The translations under genes and the position numbers were made by a program. Below are positions 1 through 11,913 of a DNA stretch of 64,000 nt, piece after piece; the first letter of the stretch is position 1, and each line of letters opens with the position of its first letter. The stretch spans positions 449,856-513,855 of the forward strand of contig PJRA01000524.1 of the NCBI GenBank assembly GCA_016987375.1, read 5' to 3'. Origin of the DNA: Brachionus koreanus (lineage: Eukaryota > Rotifera > Eurotatoria > Ploima > Brachionidae). The notes below the pieces were generated by a model that saw nothing but the letters and a program-made list of their open reading frames with translations, searched no databases and was not told the DNA's origin.

Positions 1-57
1 CTAATTTCTTTTTTATGAATAATTTTAGATAATTTAAATTTTAATTTAGTTATTTAC

Positions 58-512
58 CTGAATGCAATCTAATGATGTTTCAATAATTTTGGTCGATTTA
101 CACTTCAGAACAAGTTCAAATGGATAAAAATATTTTTCAATATCGGTTATTTCAATGAATCCTGTTTTTGATTTTTCTTTCGATTCATTTTTAAATTCAG
201 CTAGTAAAAAATTTTATAGATTAATAGCAATAATTTGATAAAATTAACATTTTTTTTTTCGTTAAAATATTGTATAGTTCTAGTAAAATTAGTTCTTAAT
301 CAATCTAACCTATGACTATTTATTTTTTGATTAAATTAAATTAAAGAAATAATGAAAGATAAATAAATCTGATTACTTAGAGCGCTTTCACATTGTTTTC
401 TCAATTGACTATTTTGTGATTTTTTCATTTCTTTATCTCCAATAATTTTCTCCAAAGCTCTTATAAGAAATACATTTGCTGAATGGGTTCCATTAAAATT
501 ATTTGCAATCAT
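58..512 (-). CDS. ARFGEF1/2: Brefeldin A-inhibited Arf guanine nucleotide exchange factor (BIG1/BIG2), first two exons
   Basis: Partial gene that continues off the left edge. Exons are 377-512 (ATG at 512) and 58-200, joined in phase (one base left over, then CT). Intron 2 starts with GTAAAT at 57, and an AG lies exactly at positions 2-1, so exon 3 probably begins just outside the window. The peptide [19 protein letters not shown] followed by [10 protein letters not shown], and then [13 protein letters not shown] and ETSLDCIQ, matches the start of the DCB dimerisation domain of metazoan BIG1/BIG2. In the family these proteins activate class I Arfs at the trans-Golgi and contain a Sec7 domain further downstream, which is not in this window. 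The start lies 12 residues before the conserved FLIRAL block, close to the usual position. The gene is tail-to-head downstream of INTS1. Confidence 0.88.
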
Positions 513-1121
513 TTTAAAAAAAAATTTTTTTTTGATTCTTTTGCTAATCAAAAAGTTGGATCTTTCAAAATCATATATTTTAAAATAAAATATTTATAAT
601 TTTAAATTTAATTTCAGTCTATATATTATAATTCTGGTTTATACAGCTCATCACCTAAAATATTATTAAAATAATTTATATTTTTCTCTTATTTATAGGA
701 TATTATTAACATTGTTAAGCAATTTTATTATATTATTTAAGTTTTGTGACTAATAATTTGTCTTAACATGTTTGACATAATTAAATATAGTTTAAATTAT
801 CATCGATTTGAATATTTAAATTATGGTTTTAAATTAATTCTCAATATTGTTTAAAACATATTATTATTTTGTTTTGTTTTTTTTATTTGATTGTTTTTTA
901 TTTTAAATATTTCAGTTGCTTAATTAATTTTCTTTGATTTAAACTTTTATATTTTATTTAAAATTTTGAATTTTGAATTGAAGATTCGACTTATATTTTA
1001 TGCAAATTTTAAAATTTGATTACTAAATAAAAATTAATAAAATTTAATAAATCAAGTTTAATTTTTCCAAAAATATATATTATATTGATTACAAAAAAAA
1101 TTAACAAGTTCAGAAATTAAA
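513..1121. other. Intergenic spacer between INTS1 3' end and ARFGEF 5' end
   Basis: About 610 bases of AT-rich DNA between the INTS1 stop codon and the ARFGEF start codon, both genes on the minus strand. It must hold the INTS1 3' untranslated region and the ARFGEF promoter. No open frame, repeat or RNA gene was seen in it. Confidence 0.6.
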
Positions 1122-4100
1122 TTAATAAACATATTTTTCTAGACGTAAAAGTCGAATCGAATCAAATAATTTTTTACTAATGTCGATATTGTGCCTTTGA
1201 GATCCTTTTATAGCATCTAGAATTAAGACTTCGGAATTATCTTAAATAAGTTTGATAATAAATCTTATATAAAATTAAAATTAGTTTAATTACCTGAAGA
1301 AAGAAGAATAAAATCGGGAAAAAATTTGATTGCCGTATTAAAAATTTTGTACTTATTGCTAAATAAACACTCTTTATATGATTTGTAAAAATGTTTTGCT
1401 TCTTTTGGATTTAAGCGAAGGTATCTCATCAATAAAGAAAATGCATAATCTCTAATTTTATCATCATTATCTTCTAGTAAACTTTTCAAATAAATTGCAA
1501 ACTGAGAAAGAATAATTGGCTGCCTTTCCGAAACAGTATCTAATTCGTTTAGAACGAACAATACTTCTTCATAATTTGATCTATTACTCAGCTTGTTAAC
1601 AAATGGTTCAAGTTGTTTAGTTTTCCATAAGGGCATATTTAATTTCTGATATAAACTATTAACATGATTATATTGGGTGTGATAAATCGAATAAAAAAAA
1701 TTGTTTTTTAAAGTTGTTTTTTGTAGGCTTGATGTTGTTCCAAATTGAACTGACTGAATTGAACTCAAAAACTTTAATGAATTTATCTCAGGATATGATT
1801 TTTGAAGTGCTCTTAAAAAAAAATTATAGTTTCAGTTAGGACAAGTATTGGGAATCTTCGAAATCATCTCTATTTTCAATGCAATCGCAAAGACAATTTT
1901 AGCAATTAGCCGTAATTTTTTTCTAGTTATGAAAATTTTTAAAAACTTTAGCAACTTTTTTTTAAACTATTTAAATTGATCTTCTTTTGAAAGGATTAAA
2001 TAAAAAGGAAAATTATATCTTGTATTATTTTACTTTTTTTTTTTTTTAGAAAAAAATATAAAAAATTTATTGATAATGTTTTATCAATCAATCAACTAAA
2101 ATAAAATAAAAAAATTTACCTAATTATATTTAGATATTTTTTCTTTATTAGAAAAAAACCGGACTCCATATCTATATTTATAAATCGTTCCAAAAATTCA
2201 CAAAATTTTACCACCAGACTTCCGATAAATTCTCTATTGTCTTCATAGTAAGACTAAATTTCAAAATTATTTAAATTAAAGTAGTACAAAATTTTTGTAT
2301 GAATTCTTACCAAGAATACATCAAAATAATGCGAAATTATTGATTTTACATGATCTTGATATTTCTGATGGAACACGAATGGAACAAGTACATTTAAAAT
2401 GTCAATAACATAGTGAAATAGTTTGTCGAATTTTCTTTTCTTAAATTCGTCAAATGAATAACCAACTCTACCTTGTAACATTCCTTCCATCATAGGCAGT
2501 TGGCGAATAAATATAAAAGGATGAGAGGAAGCTAGTTTTATACACACTAGATTTGCATCAACCATGAACTCTTCTTGTTTTTTGGCTAGCAATACCATTT
2601 CTTGATTTTCAGATTTTTGTTTACTTTGTCCATTAGTAACTGCTACCCCAATGATACCACTACTAGTCAAATTGTAGCTAAAATTGACTTCGATTTCTCC
2701 AAAGCAATTAAGAAGATTATGAGTTTTCAAGTCAAGCTAAAAAGATTAACAGTAAAATAAAACAATTTTAAAAAAAGAAAAAATTGTTTACTTTGGTTGG
2801 CTTGTCGAACAATTGATATATATTACAGAATAATCTAGTTGAATTTATTAGCTCATAAATAAGGGTGTTGTGATTTAAATAAAGTCTATATAAAAAAAAT
2901 GTTTGTATTTTTTGTAAAACACTTTTTAAAAATTGATGAATTTCGATTTTTGACGAATTGAGTTCTTCATTGTTTTTAAGAGTTTTTTTAAAATAATCCA
3001 TCAAATAGCTATTTAGATTCAGTGAAAAATGTTTTTTCTGTATGTGTAATCGATCAAGAATTATTTTATATAGAGTTTTAAGATGAATATTTTGGTATTT
3101 TAGAATGTGATCAAAAAGTTCCATGCGATTTTCTAAATGTGCTTTAAAATCATCGTTTAAATCTTTTTGATTAGCAACTAGTAAATAATTGCAAAAAATT
3201 TCTTCAATAACAATGTCAACCAAGTGTGCAAATTGATCAACATTTAAATTCAATAAAGAAACGATTTTTGATTTAGTCTAAAATTTAAAAGCTTGATGAA
3301 AAAACCAAATAAAATAAAATTAAAAATACCTCTTTTGATTTAAATTCATTAATTCTAGAAAATGTTGGCAAATGAATCAATGAATTTAGGAAATCCAAAA
3401 CTATTGATTTATTCAAACTTAATTTAAAAAATTAGCTGGTATATAATTTTATCTAATAAAAATTTTACCAAAAATTTTCAAAGTCAATTTCGAAGAAACT
3501 ATTTTTGTAAAATATATTTATCAAACACTCATACAGCTTGTGCCAGTTCGCTTGATACAAAAAAGTTGATAGTAAAGTTAATGAATCAAACGAAGATATT
3601 TTCTTTTGAAAAATGAGCATAAATTGCTGATCAAATCGCTTATTTACTATATTAGGATCATAACGACAAATAAAATTAATTAGAATATTTAAATAGTATT
3701 TTTTATTTTTGAAATCTTTTTTATCAATTGATGATATGCTATCGAATAAAATTTCAATTCTGTCGCCAATGTTTTTTAAAAACTCAAAATATTTTTCTAG
3801 ACGAATTTCTAAATTTTCGACTTGAGAATTGTTTATTAATTCTATTAAGCACTCTGAATCATGTTTGTGTCCAGAAAATTCGTCTAAAATATTTCTCTCA
3901 TTTGTTAGGCCGAAATTTTTTCTTTTATAGTCGTGGATTTTTCTTTTAATTAAATGCATATCATATGCTCTATCATTTTGATTCAATTTATTTTTCAATT
4001 TGATGTATTTGTTTTTAATAGAAATAAATTCTTTTGTATTTTTTTCAGAAAGATTTTTTTCAAAACTTATTTCATCGATCATTTTTCCAAAGGATGATTC

Positions 4101-7100
4101 AGTTAACAAATTAAATGCCTTGTTTATATGATTTTTTATAACGCTTATCTGTTTTTCATTTAAATTAAATAATTGGTTTTTAATTACAAGATGTTCTTTA
4201 TCGATAGATTGGTCAATCTTTTTCACAATATTAAAGATGCTTAATGTACCTAGACCATATTTTTTGTAAAGCACTTCTAATAAATCGCTATTTGAATAAG
4301 AATCGATTAGGTATTCAACCAGATACGATTCTAAAAGTTGACTAGAAGACCAATTTAACTCAAATAGTCTATTGGAAACAAACTGGTTCAAAACATCATC
4401 AAAATTGTTACTGTTTAAAATTCGAATTTCATTCATTAATTCATTTATTTCAGAGCTTCCAAATAAACTTATTATAAGAACAATAAAGTTAAATAACTGC
4501 TCGTTCATATAGTACATTTTTTTGTCCGATTTAATTACAAGAAAACAATTTTCATTCAACTTAGATCGTTTAAATGATTGTAATTGCTTTACTAGATGAG
4601 ATTGGGTATCAATTTCATTATATTCGAACAAAATTTTACAAATTTCAAGCAATAATTTACCAAATTTGTTCCAGTTCTCTATTTTTGTGATGGATTTCAA
4701 ATAGTTATTACGTTTGAAAAAAAAACTGGCCAAATCATTTGTTGTTTCATTAATTTTTTGTCTTGATAAATCAAAGGATGTAATTTTTTCTTCACCTTTC
4801 GTATTTAACTCTTTTTGATATTTATGGTGAGAATTTATTATCTCGGTTAATAAATAATAAATCAAAGTATTCAAATGCTCAGGATTTGTTTCTACTAAAA
4901 TTAAACGACGAAAGCAATTTAAAAGCAATGGCTGAACAAAATCATCGTATGCAATAAGTTGCTTAAAATTGTTAATTAAACTGCTCAAATCTGTGCCAAT
5001 CTGAAAATTTTCCAAAACTAGTGAATTATTTCGATCCAATGTGCTACCAATTGGTTGAAACAACTTATTAAATATTTTTAGCGAGCCAACTCTGACTTGT
5101 TGTTTTGTTGATTCCAGCTTTTTCAAAAAGTATTCTAAAATTTGCTGCATATTTTCAATATTAGTTACATTTGAATTTGTTAAAATTAATTTTAACCTAT
5201 TTAATAAGATTTCGACATTCCATTGTTTCTAAAAAAAAATAATGAAAGTTAATTAAAAGAGTTAGATTACTGATAAAGAATAGATATGATTAATAAATTA
5301 CTGTATACCGACCGTCTTTAATTTATTTAATTTTATTTATATTAGTTTTTATCAAAAAAATAAACATTAATCTATTATCAAGATCATAAAAACTAAAGCA
5401 TTGTTTATTTTGTATTTTACAAAAAAAATTTCTGTGTATACTCTTGGAATTTAAGTTTTTAAATTATTTTTAAAAGTTGAATAAATGTTTTAAATTAGCC
5501 GAGTATTTTAAACTTTTGCTTAAATAAAATAAATAGAAAATATAAATACTTTAAGCTGAATTTCTTCTTCAGTACCGCTGGCTATATTCCAGACCAGTTC
5601 ACATACAATATGAATTGGCAAGATTTCCAAGCATTCTTTAGAAGTTTCAATCATTGAAGCTAACCATGGTAATGAGATTTTAGATTCTTGACTGTTAATA
5701 AGCATTAATAAAAAATCAGGATTTCGACTTTTGCAAAGCAGTTGTCCTAATTTGTATTCAGAATTTAGCTTTTTAATGTTTTGTATAGCTTCGGATGTAG
5801 GACGCCTCGGAGGACCACTTAAATTTTTAGTTTTAGATTTCATATAAATTTAAAGTTGTATTGAAAAATAAGATTTTATAGCATTGTTATTTTTAAAAAG
5901 AAGAATAGGAAAAAATTTAAATTTTATTAATTAAAAACTTTTTTACGTTGCTTAAAATTTATTTAATTTTAAATTTTAAGTTTTCTTACTTATATTTTTT
6001 TCGAAAAAAGATATTTAAGAGTGAATTTGAAAATTTTTATTTTGACTCAACTCAGATTATGTTTGAAAAGTTAATCATTTTTTGATTTATTAAGCGAATA
6101 AACCAATTAATTGTTTTTTAATATCAAGAAATTTAAGAATAACCAGTGATATATATCTTTTGATTTTTTTTAATGTTTGAATTATTACTAAGTAATTATA
6201 CTTACATTGGATCAAATTTCATTACTTGACCAATTAGTTTACTATTTGATTCAGTTTTATAATTCATTCCTTGTTTTGTATCAAATTTATTTTCAAATTC
6301 TAAAATTTCAGATTTTTCCAACTTAATAGCAGCTGCTTCTATTGATTTGTATTTTTCAGCCGTCATATTTTCGTTGATACTACATTGTGGAGGAAAGTTA
6401 TAATCGTCGGTCATCACCATCTCCATTAGAAGTCTCAGAGTTGGATATTTTTTCCATCCCCTGATACCAAATTCAATCGGATCCAGAGCACTTGTCAAAA
6501 GCAGTATTTGCCAGGCCTTCCAATATAAAACTGTCACTACTAAATTGGGAGGATCTTGATATTTATACATGCATATTTGAAATAGCGTATCTATAAAACT
6601 ATCGATGTTAACTAACTTAATGGAATATATATCTTTATGAACTAGAGCAGCAGTTTTCAACAAATTTTCTTCTGCACAAAGCATTAGCATATATAAATGC
6701 TCGGGTAAATTCTGAGTAATTATTAAAACTTGATGGAGAGTTTCACTTAAAACAGGAATTTCAGAAACAACCCTGAAAAAAGTGCTTTTTTCAACTTCAC
6801 TTGGCCAATTATCTATCGTATAACATTGCTCAGGCTTATCAACCATAAACAAAATTTTAAAAAGACAACGTATTAATTCATTTGGACTGATGTCAAGCAT
6901 TTTGAAAATTTTCTGCAGCCATGTTACTGTATCACATTGAATCTGTGACATGGTTAGATAATATTTTGTTAAAATTTCTTTTATTTCATATGATCTTCTT
7001 AAATATGCCTCTTTGATTTGAGGAGTGATTGCCGCTAATATAACCAAAGCGATCAAATCTGAAACAGTATTCAAATATCTTTCTTTTATTTGAGTCTGTG

Positions 7101-9181
7101 AAAAATCAGAAAATCCACCAGCAAACGAAAATATAAAATTATTACAGTTATATTTCTGAAATTCACTTGAATCAATCAAATATTCTTTAATTAAATTTTC
7201 TGATTCGATTTCATTTACAAAAATATTAAAATCAAATTCTTGACGACAATTACGAACAGTGTCACGCAATAAAATTTTAATTGAACGCAAAAATTGATCA
7301 CTATTTTTTTGCAATATAATTTTAAGCAAGGTTTGAGCAAAAATTCTTGAACTCAGAATTTGATCAGTAGCAAATGCAATTTGCAAAAGAAAATAGTTAT
7401 GGCTTAATTTGGTTTGTTGATTTGTTGAATGTTGGCTATTTTGATTTTGGGAGAAAAGTTCATTCCGAACAACCATTTGAATGAAGGCCTCAAAATTTAA
7501 AGAATTAGATTTTATTAATTCACGCAAACATTCAATAAAATGCTGTTGATGCTTAGATTTTGGTTTTAATTTTATTAGACTTGAAATTATTTCTTTGTCT
7601 GTTTGATCACCGTCTGTACAATTTATACAAATTGACATTAACAAATCTTGAGCATATGTATCGATCTTAAAAAGAATAAAATTATAAAAATTTTCTTTAA
7701 GATGTTTATTTAATCTTTTAAAATATATTTTTCAAAATTTTTTTTTTTTAAATATGTAGTGTCTTTAATAATGAAAGATCTTTAGCATTCAAAATAAAGT
7801 ACTCAAATGAATTTAGTTGAAATTTTAAAAAATTAAAGATGAAAAAAAAACTTTTTAAAATATCAAGATTCGGATTAAACAGTTATTAATCAATTAAAAT
7901 TACCTTTGGATTAGTTATCAAAATTTCAAGCCTCTGCATTGCCATCTTTCTTAGTTCCGACATTCCACATACATTTTGTAACAACTTTATGATATTTTTA
8001 TTTTCAGCGTTAGCATTCAAATTCATTGAAATACTAGTTTGGCCAATTGCTCGCTTTAAAGATTGTCCTTTGCTACTCCCACTAATGATTTTTTTTAACA
8101 AATCTACTAAATTTGTTTCAATTTTAGTTCTTACGGCCTGGTATCTTGGGACAATTTGACTTTTTTTGTTTGTGAAATCAATTATGCTCTCATTCACTTC
8201 CATTATATTATCTACTTCTACTACTGGTTTAACGTTTAATAATTCAATGGGTGAATTAGAATTATTACACGACAAATGACTACTTGAATTTTCGCATGAA
8301 TATGGAATCTCTATTGTTTGAAAAGCTGTTTTAATATTTTCGACAAAATCTTTGCATAGAGGGCTTTCTATCCAACATCGTTCACCGATTGAATCATAAA
8401 CAAAAGCTGTTACAAAAATTTCAGGCCAGTTATACTCGTTTTCAAAAACCATTCCTAATATATTACAAATTACAGGCTGAATCAATATACAGTGTTGAGA
8501 TGGCGAGGATGGACTTCTATTACTTTGAGGTTTATTTTTTACTAGATTATTCGCTTTATCGAAACAAGAACTTTTGTTAGGCATTAATAGATTACTTACA
8601 ATAAATTCAACCAAGTTCAAATTTTTCAAAAATAAATGAGGTCTTTTTAGAGCTATGTAACTTAGAGCCATAAGTAAATTAAGCTCATTTTGCTGAGAGT
8701 GTTGTTTCAAATTTGAACTAGAATAATTAACATTTGAGTTTTTCAAATTAGTAACAAGTGACTCGATAAATTTGATCAACTTTTCATTTGATTCATCTTT
8801 TTCTAACAATCTTACAACTTCTTCTTTTACATTTTTTGAGTCAATATTATACTGATCTTGATTCAAAATTGTTGTATTGAGATTTAAATTAGAATTCGAT
8901 AAGGAACCAAAATTTGATGAAGAATTATTTGAAGTGTTTTTATTTTTGTTCGAAATGGAAATTGAATTATTCGATTGTGTATTATTAGATTCATTTTGAG
9001 AATTAATAGAGTTAGATCTTTGGGTTTCATTGAAACTTTGAACCGGGGTATCTCTTGATCGAGTTCCTAAAGCTATGTAATTATTTCCTGGAGGATCAAA
9101 ACCTTTGAAGCAAACTTAGAATTGCAAAAATTTTAAAATTAGAATACCCTTTTTTATTGTTTTATTTGATTTAGGCATCAT
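1122..9181 (-). CDS. INTS1: Integrator complex subunit 1, complete (11 exons, 2167 aa)
   Basis: Scaffold subunit of the nuclear Integrator complex, which cleaves snRNA 3' ends and terminates promoter-proximal transcription. Exons in coding order: 9148-9181, 7904-9114, 6206-7665, 5550-5817, 3469-5228, 3330-3417, 2792-3277, 2311-2736, 2120-2253, 1294-1811, 1122-1240. These sum to 6504 nt with no internal stop. Family landmarks are DPPGNNYIALG near the N-terminus; the block around NYNWPEIFVTAFVYDSIGER; NPKIDTYAQDLLMSICINC across the exon 2/3 junction; VLYWKAWQILLL and PTLRLLMEMVMTDDYNFPP; then GPPRRPTSEAI and LLCKSRNPDFLL across the exon 3/4 junction; and near the C-terminus YEEVLFVLNELDTVSERQP. 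Length is close to the human protein (about 2190 aa). The N-terminal 100 residues include an Asn/Ser-rich insertion. It shares a divergent upstream region with DNAJC7. Confidence 0.95.
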
Positions 9182-10064
9182 TTTTTAAGTATTCTAAAAT
9201 TTATTTTAAAAATAAAAATAATTAAGAGACAAAACTCATAAATTAATTTTAAAATATAAATTTAAATTATTTTAGTTTTAAATGCAAATTTTAAAAATAA
9301 TGTGCATACTTAATTTTTGTTTTAAATATATCAAAATTTGTTGCAAGAAAAAATTCAATTTTATACTTGCTTGGGAATTTTATAATCTAAAACAAATTTT
9401 TTATTTTTACTAACTCAATATATGATAAATTTTGGGATAAAAATTCATATATGAAGTGAGTTGATTTAAAATTTTAGAAAATTTTGTTGAAAATTCTAGA
9501 AAAACATTTGCAAAACAGTTTTCTGCTTTATAATTAACTACTTATATTCGCAATAATTATGAACATTTGGGTTTTTGATTTTATTTTATTATTTCATTTT
9601 AATTTTTCATATATAGTTGTAACTATGGCAAAAATTAATTTACATTTATGTAGAGAACATTAAAAAGTCTTATTCGTATTCTTATATTAATTTAAATAAG
9701 AAGTATAAATTTTTAGCTACAAAATTGATAAAGGTGATAAAATATTGTATCATATAAATACAGTTTATTAAATATAATTTACGATGTTTTATATCAAGCT
9801 TTAAAATGAAAAAAAGCTCAATTTTTAAAATAAATAACATTTTTTTAGTCTCATGTTAAATCTGGCTTAATTTTTAAGAGCACTACTAATGCATTATAAT
9901 TTTTTAGTATATGTATAGAAAAAATTCAATTTAGATTTAGATGTTAGAATTCGGAAAGTTATATTTTTTATCTATAATTTTTATAAGATTTAAATAATTT
10001 TCTTTTTGATAAAACGATTCTAGAATTACTTATTAAAAATTAGATTTTAAAATAACATAACAAA
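9182..10064. promoter_or_regulatory. Divergent promoter region between INTS1 and DNAJC7
   Basis: An 883-base, very AT-rich spacer between two start codons pointing outward, so both promoters must lie here or overlap. No convincing TATA box can be singled out because the whole stretch is AT-rich. No open frame or repeat was recognised. The role is inferred from gene orientation only. Confidence 0.5.
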
Positions 10065-11913
10065 ATGGTAGAGGAGACCGAATTAGAAAATCAAAATAAT
10101 CAAACCAAAGATCAAGAAGAAAATAATCGGTAAATAAGCCTTTGGCACTAGAAGCATTCATTTTTTTCAAAAAGTTATATTCTTTTTTTGATTAAACTAA
10201 AAATTGATTATAACAATAATTTAAAACAATTGGAATCAATAATTAAAATTAAATTAAGGACTGATGATATTGAAAACGAAGCAGAAAAATTCAAAAATGA
10301 AGGAAATGTTGCATACAGAAAAGGAAATTATTTAAATGCAGTTGAATTATACACAAAATCATTGGAAATTTGTCCAAATAGCGCATCAGCTTATGGAAAT
10401 CGAGCGGCCGCATATTTTATGTTGAAAAAGTATAAAGAAAGTTTAAATGATTCAATGAAGGCTATTTCACACGATCCCACATATGTCAAAGTAAGTTGAA
10501 ATTAAAAATCTTAAAATTATCTATTATCAAATATTATTTCAAGGGATATTTAAGAGAAGGAAAGGCAAATCTTTTCCTTGGTGATATATCTAAAGCTATT
10601 GCATCTTTAGAGAAAGCAAAATCTATTGATCCTTCAAATTCCACAATTAATGAAGAAGTAAGAATGGACAAAATAAAGCAGTAAAATTACTAATAGTAGT
10701 ATTTTTTCGATTTTAGCTTATTAAATTCAAAGCAGTAAAAAACTTTTCTGATGAAGCCAATATTTCATATGACAAAGGAGATTTTAGAAAAGTATTGATT
10801 GCAGAAAATAATTCAAAAATAAAAGATTTTAAATGCGTGCTTTATTTTAAAAAGGTTGTGTACTTAATGGATCGATGTTTAAATCATTCAAACGATTGCT
10901 ATAAGTTTTTATTGTTTAAAGCTGAATGCTTGGCTTTACTTGGAAGATACCAAGAAGCACAAGAAATTGCGAACGAAATAGTAGTTAAAGATCAAAAAAA
11001 TTCTGATGCCCTTTATGTAAGAGGGATGTGTCTTTATTACCAAGGAAATTCAGAAGTTGCTTTTCAGCATTTTCAACGCGTGTTACAATACGAACCAGAT
11101 CATCAAAAAGCCAAAGTCTTCTATAAAAGCTCAAAAAAGTTGCATAATAAAAAAGAACAAGGTAATAGGGAATTCAAAGCAGGAAATTGGAAGAATGCAT
11201 ATTCTCTTTATACGGAATGTCTGGAAATTGATAACAAAAATAAGTCCATCAACTCAATTTTATATTTCAATAGGGCCAATGCATCCTTCAAAGTAATATT
11301 CTTATTCCATTGTTAAATAGCCCCTGAAGTAAATTCTTTTAAGATGAACAACATTGATGCTTGCATAGAGGATTGCTCAAAAGCTATTGAACTTGATGAT
11401 GGGTATTTGAAAGCATATCTGAGACGAGCTAAATGCTACATGGAAACAGAAAATTATGAAGCAGCAGTTAAAGATTATAATCAAGCTTATAAACTCGACA
11501 AATCAAATAAAGAAAATTATAGATTATTAAAAGACGCTGAATTACAGTTAAAAAAAAGTCTTAGGAAAGATTATTATAAAATTTTAGGTGTTAAAAAAGA
11601 TGCATCAGACGATGAGATAAAAAAAGCTTACAGAAAGTCAGCATTGATGCATCATCCTGATCGTTTTCCAGATGCAAGTGAAGAAGTAAAAAAACAAGAA
11701 GAAATTAAATTCAAAGAAATAGGAGAAGCCTATACAATTCTAAGTGATCCCAACAAAAAAGCAAGATATGACAATGGGCAAGATTTAGAAGAATATGGCA
11801 TGCACGATAATGATCACATTGATCCAAACGTTTTGTTCAAAGCTTTCTTTGGAAATTTAAACGGTAATCGATCAAGAAATGGTTTCTCTGGATTTGAGTT
11901 TTCATTTGGTTAG
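10065..11913 (+). CDS. DNAJC7: DnaJ homolog subfamily C member 7 (TPR2 co-chaperone), complete (6 exons, 497 aa)
   Basis: Cytosolic Hsp70/Hsp90 co-chaperone with an array of tetratricopeptide repeats followed by a J domain. Exons: 10065-10129, 10259-10490, 10544-10657, 10717-10791, 10855-11292, 11344-11913, total 1494 nt. TPR motifs are visible from about residue 30 ([20 protein letters not shown]), again at [14 protein letters not shown] and [10 protein letters not shown], and a last set ending in [20 protein letters not shown]. The J domain spans about residues 382-452, with DYYKILGV, the catalytic HPD tripeptide at about 412-414 and [15 protein letters not shown]. The C-terminal Phe/Gly-rich tail ([10 protein letters not shown] to FEFSFG) matches the family. 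Length equals the human protein (494 aa) within a few residues. The intron at 10792-10854 is 63 nt and open in frame, so its retention would add 21 residues without a stop. The start is the first ATG and lies head-to-head with INTS1. Confidence 0.95.

Noticed and set aside
3728..3949. Plus-strand open frame of 73 codons opposite INTS1 exon 5
   Set aside because: It is an antisense shadow of a well-supported coding exon and its peptide shows no family features.
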